64,000 nt of DNA, from the NCBI GenBank assembly GCA_947683625.1, contig CANTUR010000112.1:1116501-1180500 (forward strand), in the 5' to 3' direction. Both the position numbers and the translations under genes were made by a program. Shown piece after piece: positions 51,701-63,950 of the stretch (positions are counted from its first letter, which is position 1; each line of letters starts with the position of its first letter). The notes below the pieces were generated by a model that saw only the letters and a program-made list of their open reading frames with translations, searched no databases and had not been told where the DNA came from. The DNA is from Mallotus nudiflorus (lineage: Eukaryota > Streptophyta > Magnoliopsida > Malpighiales > Euphorbiaceae).

Positions 51701-53590
51701 TTTTTACAAAGATTCTTCCAAATTTTCGCTCCTCCAAAAACAAAATCACTATTTTCTCTACTTCCCTAATCGACAAAAACCTATGTGAATCAACGAAAAC
51801 CTTCTATAACTAATATCAATCATCTGCAACAAATGACAACCATATTAGCAACAAATCAAGACCAAAACATTCACCAAACAATAACGATAATTACAACAAA
51901 ACTTCATATTTTCCAGCAAATACAACAATTGAATCAGAAATAGAGATAAATTTGAAAAAAAAAAATCAATGTACGTATTAAAAAATAAAAAAACTATTTT
52001 ATTCTATTTAGATCTAGATTCTTCTCTTACTACATCTATTAATTGCATATAACTTTCTACAAAAATACTCAGTTCTTCATAATTCTAAAATTGATTGCTG
52101 TTGATTTTTCCATAAACCATACACAATTCACTAACAAAACAAAAACCATGTATTCGTTGTAGTAAAACATTAAACAACAACAATAATATAACAACCTCAC
52201 AACAACCACATTTCAACCTTCCAAACAACAACAAACACAGAGAAAAACTAAGAACAACCTCACAATAATCATAAAACAATAAAATAGCAAGACAATCCAA
52301 TAACAACCTCACAATAAATCATAAAACAATAAAATAGCAAGACAATCCAATGACAACCTCACAATAACCTTTCAACAACTAAAAAACAATAACTAAAAAT
52401 AATATGAGAAAAGCAGCAACAATAATAACAATCAAACAACAGCGACAACCTAGAAAAACAAACAACAAATTAAAAAAAAAAAAACTACATTCAATTACCA
52501 ACAATCACAACAACTAAACAATAACCTGATAACAACTATATAACAACCTTACAACAACCACAACAAAAAGCCAAATATAACTTTAAAAAATCTTAACAGG
52601 AATAGGACCTTTCTTAAGAATTGCTAAATCAAAATGCAACTTCGTCTTATTTCATTTTTTTCTAAAAATCTCAGACACAAGCCATAAATCAGAAGAATAC
52701 ATCAACTAGACAGTAAAAGAACAACAACTAAACAAAAATTACCAAAATTGAAACTCAAACATGGCCCAAAAAAAAAAAAGATAATGACCAAAATGAAAAC
52801 CTAATGAAAAAAGATCCTAAATAAGCAAAAATGAAATTTGAAAGTGAAGAGGAAAAATAAAAAAGGAAGCGTAAAAATGAGAATAAAGTAGAGAAAAAGT
52901 CCCTAGAAGAAAATCGTAAAAAAGAAAAAAAAATGTATGAAACACGATTCAGCTAAACTAGAAAAAATAACCGACTTTAAAATTAAAATTATTAGGTCAA
53001 AGTTATTGTTATTGATATTTTTCTTAAGAAGAAAGAGGAAATTTATAAATTAGGTACAGTTTTTATTTTATTTATAGTTTTTTATTCTATATTTTATATA
53101 AATTATATGAGTATTTTTAAATTTTTATGTGTGTTTTTTGGTTTTTTTTCAAAAGTGTCCATTTATTTTTTTCTATTATTTTTTGTTTTTTAATTTTCTT
53201 AATTATTTTTTAATTTTTTCTTTCTCTTTATTTTCTTTTTTCCTTTTCATTTTTTCTTTTTTCTTTACTTATTTTTTCTTTATTTTTCACTTTTTTTATT
53301 TTTATTTTATTTTTTTCTTACTCTCTATTATCTTTATTTTTCATTTTTTTTATTTTATCCTTATATTTATTTTTTAATTTTATCTCTTTTTATTTATTTT
53401 TTATATTTTTATTTTTATTTTTTTTTATATTTTCTGTTATTCTTATTTTTTTAATTTTTATTCTTTTATTTATTTTTATTTTTTCTTATTCTCTGTTATA
53501 CTTATTTTTTTTATTTTATATATATATTTTTTTTGTTATTCTCTGTTATACTTATTTTTTTATATTTATTTTATCCTTATATTTATTAAA
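51700..53590. repeat. Strand-asymmetric low-complexity block
   Basis: From about 51,720 to 52,600 the plus strand is built of CAACAA/AACAACCT-like words. From 52,740 to 52,990 it is purine-rich, and from 53,040 to 53,590 it is almost pure T with TTTTATTTTT words. A unit of about 50 bp is duplicated at 52,253-52,352. ORFs over the T-rich part are artefacts. This may be one decayed element, but no ends were found. Confidence 0.5.
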
Positions 53591-54592
53591 ACTTACTGAA
53601 AAAGGTTGTTCAACCCTTAAATCACCCCTTTCAATTGAAGGGGGGAGGCTGATGAACTTCAGCTTGCAGTTGGCCTTTTAAGGCTTATAAAAAACCATAG
53701 ATATACTTTCAAAAAAATCTTAAAAGGATCCTAGATAAATTACACACTATCAGATGAGATAGAATTCATCTAAAAGGATAAAATCATTTAAAATCTATAT
53801 TGAAATGATCATCAGGTTGGTCGTCTAAGTACTGATACAAATGATATGGACTTTTGGACTGAGCTTCTAAGACTTTTAAAATTTAAAATTAAACTTGGGT
53901 ACGGCTGAACTCTTGATCTTGGGCCATCTTATCTTATGCTACGACCTTTTCCATATACCAATTTTTATCATCATTGGGTTTTCTGTTTTAGCAAGTGCAA
54001 AATTTAGGTGCTAACGTCATGTCTTTTGTGGTAGAACCCATCATTAATTAATATAAAAGGTAGAGCAAATTTTAGGATGATCAGTACTAATGTAAAATTC
54101 AATAAGATAAAAATGTGGCATCAAATATGCATTCTTGTGCTAATTATGGAGTAATAAATTGATAATTCTTTTGAGGGTATTTAAGTTGTGAAATTTAATT
54201 TCTGTCGTCATAAACTTAAAAGAGAAGGATTGTCCCCCCTATTATATAGTTCATCGAAGTTTAGATCATATGACCTTTCTATTACCAAACAAAAAAATTT
54301 TCATTTTGGTTGTGACATTAACAAATTTGAATTAAAATTAAGTTACTAAAAGAATAAATTAAAATTTTACATATAGCTAAATCACAATAAAACATAAAAT
54401 CTAGATTTAAAAAAAAAAACAATAACATAAATTCTAGTTATGAGTCATATAGTTTAACCAAACTAACTATCTAAACCAAAAAGTCCAAAGTTCAGTGTTG
54501 ACCCTTTGCATGAACAAAGTCATAATCAATCTCAAAACAGCCTTGGTTTTAAGTTTAACAATTAACATTTGTTGCTAACATTTATATTTAAA
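53591..54592. other. Intergenic stretch left of the copia derivative
   Basis: No gene was seen. A near-palindrome CCCCTTTCAATTGAAGGGG occurs at about 53,625-53,643. The sequence next to 54,592 is not repeated clearly at the other side of the copia derivative. Confidence 0.4.
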
Positions 54593-55569
54593 TGTGCTTA
54601 TAAGTTAGGATCAAAAGGATGCATTTGGATGCTTAAAAGTCAAGTTTTCTAAGCTAAAAGTACTCTTCATGAGCTCCCCTCAAGCCCATGAGCTATGTCG
54701 TGAGTAAGAGCCTAAAGAAAGCAAGAATCGAGCCAAGGGTCTGCGTCGATCACTAGCGCTGCTCATGGTCATGAGCGACTCGTGAGGAGCAAGTCACGAC
54801 CATCAAGAGTCATCCTGGCCGCTCTCTAATGGCTAGTTAAGGCTCCAATAGTTATATCTTTCAAGGCTCATGAGCCGGAGCCTCCCCTTACGATTATAAG
54901 TGGCATTTCGACTACAAAAAGTTTTTTTCATTAAATAAAGAATGGTAGAGCTTGGGGAAGCAATTAATGGCCTCTAACAGCTAGATTTCAAGTCTCCCCT
55001 ATAAATACACCTCTGAAAACTTTATTTAAGAAGTTACACACTTTTGATTGAACACTCAATTTATTCTTAGCATTTATAAAGCTCATTAAATCATTTATAT
55101 ATTTCAATTTATTGGGTATGAGTTTTACGTTTCCAATTTAGGTTCTTCTTCTTCTTATTTCTTGGGTTGAAAAGGAAAGTGAGGAACTAAGTTTAGAAGG
55201 AATTGCTTTAAGTGTTAGCCATTAAAACACTCAGGTTTTGGTTGTGGTTTGAATTGAGTCAAGAAAAAAACTTGTAAGGGTTTAAGTTAAGCCTTAAAAA
55301 ACTTGTGTGTAATCAATCTTAGAAATAAGATTGAAGTGGATGGTTTGCAAATCCTAACTCGGGGATAAGTTAAGTGAAAACATAAGTTTGATTTGGAAAC
55401 CGAACTCCCAAACTACTTTTTGTTCATTTTCTTCTCTTTATCCCTTAATCATTCTTTCAATTTGTTTTAAATTAAAGCCCTATTCATCCCCCCAGGGCAT
55501 TCTCATTAAGTAAAGTTGTGAATTTCCGATGCTTAAGCACAAAAGTAAAAAAGAAAAAGAAAAAAGAAA

Positions 55570-56640
55570 AAGCCTTTAAAGCTACTTAAGATGACTCTTC
55601 CGAATCAAAAATAGAGGAAGAGCAATAATAAGCTACCAACCTTTGGTTCATGGCATTAGAGTACAACTATGAGGTACCCTTCACTTCTTACTCCTTTTGT
55701 GATAATTCTTATGATAAGTTGTGTGATGATGAGCTTATGATGATAAGGAACTTTATGATGATAGCTCCTTAGTTAGAAAATTAATTTTAAAATGTCAAGA
55801 ATTACTTTCTAAGAAAATTTTTTACAAACAAAAGTTTTTTAAAGTTGTTTAAAAATTTTGAAGATTTGAAATTAAAATTTTCGAATGTTAATTCTTCAAA
55901 TGAAAAATTAAGTCTTGATTTGAAAACATCTATCTCTTTGAAAAAAAATCTTGATAATGTTAAGAAACAAAATGAGTTACTCAAAATAGATTTTAGAACT
56001 CAAAGGTACCATTTCTAAATTTGAAAAAGGGAAAGAGACTCTTGATCATCTCTTAGGTAGTTAAAGATCTCATGGTTTGAAATATGGACTTGGTTTTTTT
56101 AATAGAGCCTCTACATCATCAAGTCCTTCGAAATTTGTCAAGGCTACTCCTGTTTTATCCCTCATACCCCATGAGAACTCTAAAGCTCAAAATTCTAAGA
56201 CCAAAAGTCTTATGAATGTAAATGCCAATGGAAAGCCTCACAAGGCCAATATTACAAAGGCACAAGGTTTCAAAACTAAAGGCAAGAAACCTCAACCCCA
56301 TTATGCATATATGTATCGTAATATGAAGCACACACATATGCACATTAGGCCTCAAAAATTTATGCATTATTATGATTGTGAGATACATAATCATCCTAAA
56401 ACTTTTATATCTGGGAAAGCTACCAACCACCTTAGCCATGATTCATCTTCAAAAGTTGGTAGGTAAAATAGATTTCAAAAATCAAACGTTTTTATTACAT
56501 GAAATTTGGATACACTAATAATGTGTGCTACTATAAAAAAACTTCATCATAACCTTCTATCTATGCCCTACTTTGAAAGCAAGAAACCTAGACCAAAGAA
56601 GGTTTAGATTCAAAAGGTTGGTTGATGATTTTTATTATTA
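55570..56640 (+). pseudogene. Late-gag remnant of the copia derivative
   Basis: Pieces in several frames include a Ser/Glu-rich part (DDSSESKIEEE), then FMALEYNYEVPF, then a Lys/Leu-rich coiled coil (LKTSISLKKNLDNVKKQNEL). An ORF at 56,077-56,466 follows, with a basic Ser/Lys-rich region and degenerate His/Cys spacing (HYYDCEIHNH) where a zinc knuckle may have been. The order matches the gag end of the copia element at 46.4-47.1 kb. No protease or later domain follows. Confidence 0.62.
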
Positions 56641-57266
56641 TGTGTTATTGATAAAATTAACTTATCAATAAACTTGCATACGTTAAAATGTTCAAAGAGA
56701 ATTTAACCCTTTACATGATTGAAATGATTTTCATTGTTATTCAAATTTCATTTTTATTTAAAATCATTTGTTTTACTTGATATTTTATTTTATACACTCT
56801 CTTTGAATTACATATTGACAATCATAATTGTTATTGCCTATTCATGTGATTGTCATATGCTTTATTTAACAGCAATTGGTATTTATGACTTATTGATAAA
56901 CCAATTTCTATGGTTTGTCAATAAATATGCAAATTTGAAGTTATCTAAAACAAATTTCACCTTTGCATGATCAAAATGCTTCTCAAACTTTACTTAATTT
57001 TAATATGTTATTCTCTCATCCCTTTTCAATTAGTATTAAAATTGTTTGGTATCAATTTTTAATTTCAATTGATATCATCTTTTAAATGGTATGCCTATCA
57101 TTCAATTGTTATCTTGTAAAGGGGGAGAAAAATTAACATGATTATTCCTTCAATGCCTTGATTATATTTTATAAAGGGGGAAAGAAATTGATAGTTTTTA
57201 AATTAATATTCATTTGACTTATTTTTCATATTTTATTTCCTCCTTTTTTAACTTTGTCAAAAAATT

Positions 57267-57293
57267 GGGGGGGGGGGGGGGGGGAGGGGGGGG
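57267..57293. repeat. Long G-tract
   Basis: Eighteen G, one A, then eight G. It lies among the polypurine tracts of the copia derivative and probably grew from one of them. Such a tract can form G-quadruplex structures and is also prone to assembly error. Confidence 0.85.
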
Positions 57294-58153
57294 TAGAGAG
57301 AGGGGATATGGCATTTTGAATGATATATAGTGTTTAACTTATTTTTATTCACCTTAGCATATATTAAAGGGAGAATTTTTAAAAATCCTTAATATATGAT
57401 TGAGGGGGAGTAATAACGATAAATACACACTTATACACTTAGTGATTTTTTTATCTATCATTCAAAATTGATTGTATGCTTTTAAGTTGGAATCAAAAGG
57501 ATGCATTTTGAGATTCAAAAGTCAATTTTTATAAGCCAAAAGTGTTCATCACGAGCTCTCCTCACGACCATGAGCTATGGTCATAAGCAAAAGCTAAAAA
57601 GAGAAAGAATCAAGCCAAAGGTTTGCGTCGCTCACAAGCGCTGCTCATGGTCGTGAGTAGCTCATGAAGAGCAAGTCACGACCATGAAGAGTCATCTTAG
57701 CAGCTCTCTAATGGCTAGTTGAATCTCCAACGATCATATCTTTCAAGACTCATGAGTTGGAGCCTCCCCTTATGACCGTGAGGGGCATTTCAACTACAAA
57801 AAACTATTTTTCATTAAATGAAGAATGGTGGAGCTTGGAGATGCAATTAATGGCCTCTAAAAACTAGATTTCAAGTCCCCTCTATAAATACACTTGGGTT
57901 TTGGTTGTAGTTTGAGTTAAGCCAAGGAAAACTCTTATAAAGGTTTGAGTTGAGCCTTGAAAAACTAGTGTAATCAATCTTAGGATAAGATTGAAGTTAG
58001 TGGTTTGCATTTTAACTTGATGATAAGTTAGGTGGAAATATAGATTTAATTTAGAAACTGAACTCCTAAAATACCTTGTGTTCATTTCTCCTCTTTTCAT
58101 CCCTTAATATTTCTCTTAATTTTTTTAATTTCTTGGGCATTCTCATTAAGTAA

Positions 58154-58584
58154 AGTTGTGATCAGAGTAATTTTTACTGATGGTCCCAATATTTTAATCA
58201 AGTTTCATCATTGATACCCCACATATATATATTCCTGTTTAATTAAGGTCTTTATTTCCTATATAGGTTACTCAGAAAGGAAAGACAATCAAAGACATTC
58301 AAGAAAAGGTTCCTGAAACATAAGACTCCCAATTGGTTTAGGGCTTATAGTCAAAGAGGAGTCCTACTCCTTTTAGGTTTGAACATTACTATCACTATAA
58401 ATAAGACCCCATATCCTCATTCTCATTCATTTTACTCTCTTATATTCTCATTATTCTCCTCCTCTCTTTATAGACTCTGACTTAGGCATCAAAGGGTTTG
58501 TGGGGATCCTCCCACTTATCACGTTGCCCTTTATTGACCACTTGTAGGGTTTTCAGCTCAAGAGTTCTGGAAAGCAAGTTATCA
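58154..58584 (+). repeat. 5' LTR of the Tat-type element
   Basis: About 430 bp ending TTATCA, with a TATA-like CTATAAATAAG near 58,396. The 3' part matches bases 85-211 of the window, so at least two members of this family lie within 58 kb. Confidence 0.75.
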
Positions 58585-58653
58585 AGTGGCACTATTTGTG
58601 GAAATTCTTAGGTAAAGCCATTCATGCATTTGCCAAATTAATATATTGATGCT

Positions 58654-60496
58654 ATGACTTCCAGCCCACCGCAAATCTCGACTCCTGACACTCACATCAA
58701 CCTCTCTACCCCCATTCCTCTAATCAATCTGTCAGCACCTCACCTAACGACAGTACCTCCTGCCCTTTTTGAGTATGTCAGACCTTCATCTAGGGGTACT
58801 TACGTTCCCCTTGGAAACACCCAAAAGTGGCTAGCTCTTAGCACTAATTTCCTATATTATGCCCCTTTGCAACACCATCAACGACCTATAACTTCCATAA
58901 ATTTTCCAAATCTAATAAATACACCAACCATAACTACGCCTAACCTAAACACTGCAACCCAAACACACAACCTTACCCCAATAAATAAAGAAGTAATGAT
59001 ACAAGACATCCAAGCTCAGATAGCCCTAATACAACAATAATTGAATACCTTAATTCAAATAGGCAACCCTGGATTAGCTCACACAAAAAATAACACCACA
59101 ACTCTATAATTACTCAGAGGGAGCAAAAGGAAGGGTAAAGTTTTGTAAGGGGAATCCAGCTCAATTATTTCGGTCCTTGACAACTCAAAATTAACCCAAA
59201 AGGTTGAAGAGGTTATGCACAAAGCCTGCACGAGACCAAGGAAGGAAGATGAATGTGTTATGGAAAGCAGAATACCTTTTATAAAAAGGATAATCCAGAT
59301 AAATATCCCAACTAAGTTCAGGATGCCACAACTGGGTCAATATGATGGAACTGAAGATCCATCAACCATATATCCTTATTTAGAATAAGAATGTTGCTTC
59401 AGAACGTGAATAATGGAATAATGTGTAGGGTTTTCCCAAGCACGCTCATAAAGAATGCTCAAAAATAGTTTCACCAGATTCCTGAAAACTCCATCACTTC
59501 TTTTAAAAAACCTGGCAGAGAAGTTCTGAACTAGGTTCATCACTAATATTCCCCAACCAAAAACATCAATGACCACCGAATGTGTCGATAAGAGGTTGAT
59601 GAATCACTATGAAGCTACTTAGATCGGTTTAAAAAAGGTGGCCATGCAAATCGAAAATCTTATAGACAAAGTTGCTATTGAAGCCCTTAAGAATGGCACC
59701 AGACTCAAAAAAATTAAAAACAAGATAATGACAAAAGAACTTAGGACTTTCACAGAGGTAAGGGCCATGGCGATCAAAATGATAAAGATGGATGAAGACA
59801 GAAGGATGTGAAGGGAGGAAGAAAAAAGCACCAGATAAAGAAGAAAGATCAAGACCTAGAAGAGCGAGCTTCCCATGAATAAATTTTAGAAACCTAGTGG
59901 AAAGATTTGAAAAGGAAGATGATAAATACACACCTTTAAATACCTATAGATCTAGGATCCTTATGTGGGTCAGGCATAATGGTGTGGGAATTACCCCAAC
60001 CAGAAAAATAAGCCAAAACTGGAGAGCCACACAAGATAGAGGGCACTATTGTCAATATCACTGGGACTATAAGCATGACACTGAGGCCTACAGAGAATTG
60101 AAGAATTCCATAGAAAAACTAGTGCAAAATGGTAGACTCGACAACTTCACCAACACATCCAGAGGAACCAGGAATTTAGATGCGCAAGGGCGAGACATGC
60201 CAAAACCAAAGAAGGCCCAGTATGAACTGGTCAGGGTCATTAACATGATAATTAAAGGAGAAAATGCTGAGAAAAGACCTAAAAGGAGCCGCAGAGAAGG
60301 ACTTGCCCTCAAAAAAAGAGAGATCATAATGTTTGATTCTGAAGACAGGGACCATGTTTGGCACTCCCATAATGATGCCCTGGTGGTAAGTGTAGACATT
60401 AACAATTATCTGGTAAAGAGGTTAATGGTCGATGATGGAAACACCATCAACGAACTATCTTGGAATTATTACAAAGCAATAGGAGGTTGTCACTAA
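58654..60496 (+). pseudogene. Tat-type gag remnant with the start of protease
   Basis: It starts MTSSPPQISTPDTHINL at 58,654. The capsid-like part is recognisable at about 59,310-59,660 (PQLGQYDGTEDPST). A basic region follows, then a block at 60,360-60,420 with NDALVVSVDINNYLVKRLMV that opens the protease-like segment of Tat elements. The active-site wording there is VDDG. Stops and frameshifts occur at about 59,038, 59,386 and 59,809 and after 60,496. Confidence 0.8.
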
Positions 60497-62330
60497 CTTG
60501 AAAGCTATCCAAAATCCCATTACAAGATTCTATAGAGGAACTATACAACCAATGGGAATTATAGAGCTGAGTTTGGAATTTGGAAATCAAGACATTGAAG
60601 AAATGAAAGTCATCAAAGCCTTATTCAATATAGTGGATCTCCCACTGGCATATAACGATATCATAGGACAGCCAACACTTTATAAAACTGATGCAGTCAC
60701 AAGTATCTAACACCTGACCAAAAAGATTCCAATCGAGGGTGGAACTCTTATAATTCATGGAGATCAGCATATGGCAAGACAATGCTACCAGATGGCAATC
60801 AAACCTTAGACAGAAGCATTCCCCTAAAAACTTGGGAGATAGAGAATCAAAGAGCCAGACTTGAACCAGTTGATGACACTCAAACATTATAGATTGTTGA
60901 TGGAAAAATGGTAAAGATCGGCAATGAACTTGATTGTGAAACTAAGCGAGGAATAAGTGAAGTCCTTACTAAAAACTCAAGAGGTTTTGCCTCTCGATCA
61001 TCTGAGATAACTAGATTAAATCCTTAGATTACCTTGCATAGCTTAAACATCAGACCAGAGGTGAAGCCAGTGATCTAAAAGAAAAGAACTTTTTGCATTA
61101 GAGAGGTAAAAGATAATAGTTGAAGAAACAAAGAAGCTGCTAGAAGCCATATTCATCAAAGAGGTTACCCACCCTGAATGGGTAGCAAACGTGGTACTAG
61201 TAAAGAAATCAAATGACAAGTATAGAATATGTGTGGACTATACTAACCTCAATTGGGCATGCCCTAAGGATAACTACCCATTGCCAACAATTGACTAACT
61301 AGTAGACTTCACTGTCTACCACGGTCTATACAATTTTATAGACGCAGCACAAGGATATCACCAAATACTGATAAAGGAAGAAGACCAAGAGAACACATCC
61401 TTTATCACCCATGAAAGTCTTTACTGCTACAAAGTAATGCCCTTCAGATTAAAGAACACTAGAGCAATCTATCAGAGGATGATGAACCATGTACTCTAGA
61501 ACCAGATCAGGAGAAATGTGGAAGTATATGTGGATGACATTATTATCAAAATCAAGCATACAAAGCAATACCCCGCGGATCTAGATTAGGTCCTCCAATT
61601 GTTGAGCCAGTCCAGGATTAAGCTGAATTCAGAAAAGTGTGTCTTCAGAGTCAAGGCAGGAAAATTCCTAGGATTCATGATATCCCATAGACGTATTGAA
61701 GCCAACTCAGAAAAGACGAAGGCCATTCTCAACATGAAAGCTCCAAAGACTATCCATGAGCTATAAAAATTGAATGGCAGAATCACGGCTTTCGGACGTT
61801 TCATCTCTTGCTCAGCCAAGCAGTGCCTACCACTATTCCGAGCTTTAAAAAATTCCATGAAATTTATTTGGACTGAAGACTGCCAGCAGCCTTTAAAGAT
61901 ATTAAAAAATTCGTATCCTCACCACCTTTGCTCAGTAGGCTGGTCCTAGAGGAAACGCTATACTTATACCTCTCTATGGGCTAAGAATGCATAGCTTCAG
62001 TATTTGTGAGAGAGGAAGAGAGCCAGTAAAGCCTGATATATTATGTCAGTAAAATACTTTGAGAATCTGAGATTTGGTACCCAATGCTAGATAAACTAGC
62101 CATAGTCATCGTTCATACATCTCGGAAGCTCAGACACTACTTCCAGACTCATCCTATTATTGTAAGAACCAACTTCCCCTTGTGAAAAATTTTACAAAGA
62201 CTTAAGACTTCGGGCAGATTGATCTAATGGTCGATATTACTCAAAGAATTCAATATCGACTACGAGTCCCAGTAGCAGGTGAAGGCTCAAGCATTAGTAG
62301 ACTTCATTTAAGAAATGACGCTGAAAGATC
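60497..62330 (+). pseudogene. Tat-type protease end, reverse transcriptase and first RNase H
   Basis: RT runs from about 61,130 to 61,900. It includes WVANVVLVKKSNDKYRICVDY, a YVDD catalytic box (61,525-61,536, intact) and ILNMKAPKT. The first RNase H is at about 61,930-62,310 (LDKLAIVIVHTSRKLRHYF). Many in-frame stops and several frameshifts break the frame, for example TAA or TAG at Gln or Trp positions. Confidence 0.83.
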
Positions 62331-62334
62331 TCAC

Positions 62335-62690
62335 CACCACCAGGGCACCAGGATGGAAGCTCTATGTAGACGGGGCATCCTTCACTCAAGCATACTGTGA
62401 AATATGAGGTGCTCATCACAGGTTTAAAGTTGGCTATAGAAGTCAAAGCCAAGCATCTCATAATACACTCGGACTTTCAATTGGTAGTAAACCAGGCCAA
62501 AGGGACATCCCAAATTAAAGATCCATGCATCGTCAGATACATTGGAATAGTCATGTAGCTCCTAAGGAAGATCGAGCAAGAAGGGGGACAGTGAGAAATA
62601 GTCCAGATACCCCAAAATGAAAACTCAAAAGCTGATCTCTTAGCCAAGTCAGCAGTTGAAGACAATCAAGCATTTAGAGATATGGAGCTC
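62335..62690 (+). pseudogene. Second (archaeal-type) RNase H domain of the Tat-type element
   Basis: PGWKLYVDGASF (about 62,350-62,385) carries the first catalytic Asp. After a frameshift, KYEVLITGLKLAIEVKAKHL, HSDFQLVVNQAKG and, near the end, NENSKADLLAKSAVED are the expected RNase H blocks. Having this extra domain in addition to the retroviral-type RNase H is a hallmark of the Tat lineage. Confidence 0.82.
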
Positions 62691-62929
62691 ACCGAAGCTC
62701 TGACAAGACTCAGCACCGAGGATTTAGACATCATCGAGGCATGGGAAGTCCTAGAATGGATCACATTGATTGTCCAATATCTAGAAAATGGAACACTTCT
62801 AAAAGACAAACTGAAAACTCAAAAACTAAATATAAAGGCAGTCCACTACTATGTCCATCATGAAGAGATCTATAGAAGATCCCTCTCACACCTATGGTCT
62901 AAATGTATATCACCAGAGGAAGGAAACTA

Positions 62930-63950
62930 TGTACTCAGGGAAATCCATGAAGGAATTTGTGGAGCACACGAATCATATTACACATTAACTAGGAAATCAC
63001 TACTGCAAGGATACTACTAGCCTACTATGTCCAAAGATGCTCAGAACCTAACTCAAGAATGTCATAAATGCTAGTATTTCGCCCATCTCAATCACAAACC
63101 CTTCCACCCTCAACATCCGATTGGCATCCCTTGGCCCTTCGCTGTGTGGGGAATGGATATCCTGGGTCCCTTCCTGGCCTCTATATCATAGAAAAAATTC
63201 TTAATTGTAGCCATAAACCATTCACTAAGTTGGTAGAAGTGGAAGCTATACCGACCATCACAGAAGCCCAGATTCAACACTTCTTCTGGAGAGAAATTAT
63301 CTGCAGGTTCAGAATACTACACAACCTGATCATGGACAATGGAAAGCATTTTGATAACAAGAAGTTCAAAAGGTTCTGCTCTAACCTCAGAATAAAGCTT
63401 TATTTCACCTCGTTAGCTCACCTGCAAACAAATGGGCAAACGAAGGTCACCAACAAGATTATCATGCAAGGATTAAAGAAAATGCTTGATGAAAAGAAGA
63501 GAAATTGGGTCGAAGAACTTAATAATGTTATTTGGGCTTACAGGACTACACCTAGGTCATCCACGAAAGAAACACCATTCAGACTAACCTACGGTATGGA
63601 TGTAGTAATTCCAGTAAAGATCGGGTCACCAAGTTACAGGGTTAGCAGAGAATTAGATTATGACATGAACAATATTGACACCAGGATATGCCTAGATTTA
63701 CTGGAAGAAAGAAGAGAATGGGCATCCACTGTAGCATAGGCACACAAGTGGAAGATAGCATAATATCATCTTCGGCATATCAACCTAAGACAGTACAAGA
63801 TAGGAAACTGGGTGCTCATAAGGGTAGACATCATTAAGGGCAACTCCGGTACCAGCAAACTTGGACTTAACTAGGAAGGCCCTTATCAAATTATAGAGCA
63901 AACATCTAAAAGGGCATATAAAATAAGAGATAAATAAGGCAAGAAATTAC
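62930..63950 (+). pseudogene. Tat-type integrase
   Basis: The zinc-binding HHCC region is at about 62,945-63,075, with a stop at 63,018-63,020. The catalytic core starts near 63,150 (WGMDILGPF); LIMDNGKHFDN near 63,333 holds the second Asp. The expected catalytic Glu, in the NGQ-x-E-V-T-N type block, is replaced by Lys (AAG at 63,443-63,445). IWAYRTTPRSSTKETPFRLTYG follows, then a C-terminal part (WVLIRVDI, then GPYQIIEQ) to about 63,930. No chromodomain is seen. Confidence 0.88.

Larger units (their letters stand above)
54593..58156 (+). mobile_element. Deletion derivative of a SIRE-like copia element
   Basis: Two related direct repeats act as LTRs: about 54,593-55,520 (about 920 bp) and 57,473-58,156 (about 685 bp, lacking about 225 bp of the first). 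Between them are only the late part of gag and a 3' region with several polypurine tracts (AAGGGGGAGA near 57,118, AGGGGGAAAG near 57,175, GAGGGGGAG near 57,404). Early gag and all of pol are missing. Multiple such tracts, and gag wording shared with the element at 46.4-47.1 kb, point to the SIRE lineage. The exact LTR ends are uncertain because both copies share bases beyond the likely CA end. Confidence 0.68.

Noticed and set aside
53129..53377. Phe-rich ORF, possible membrane protein
   Set aside because: It lies entirely within an almost pure T tract, and the repeat explains it.
60088..60405. Minus-strand ORFs opposite the Tat gag region
   Set aside because: Shadows of the plus-strand gag/protease frame, which has clear family wording.
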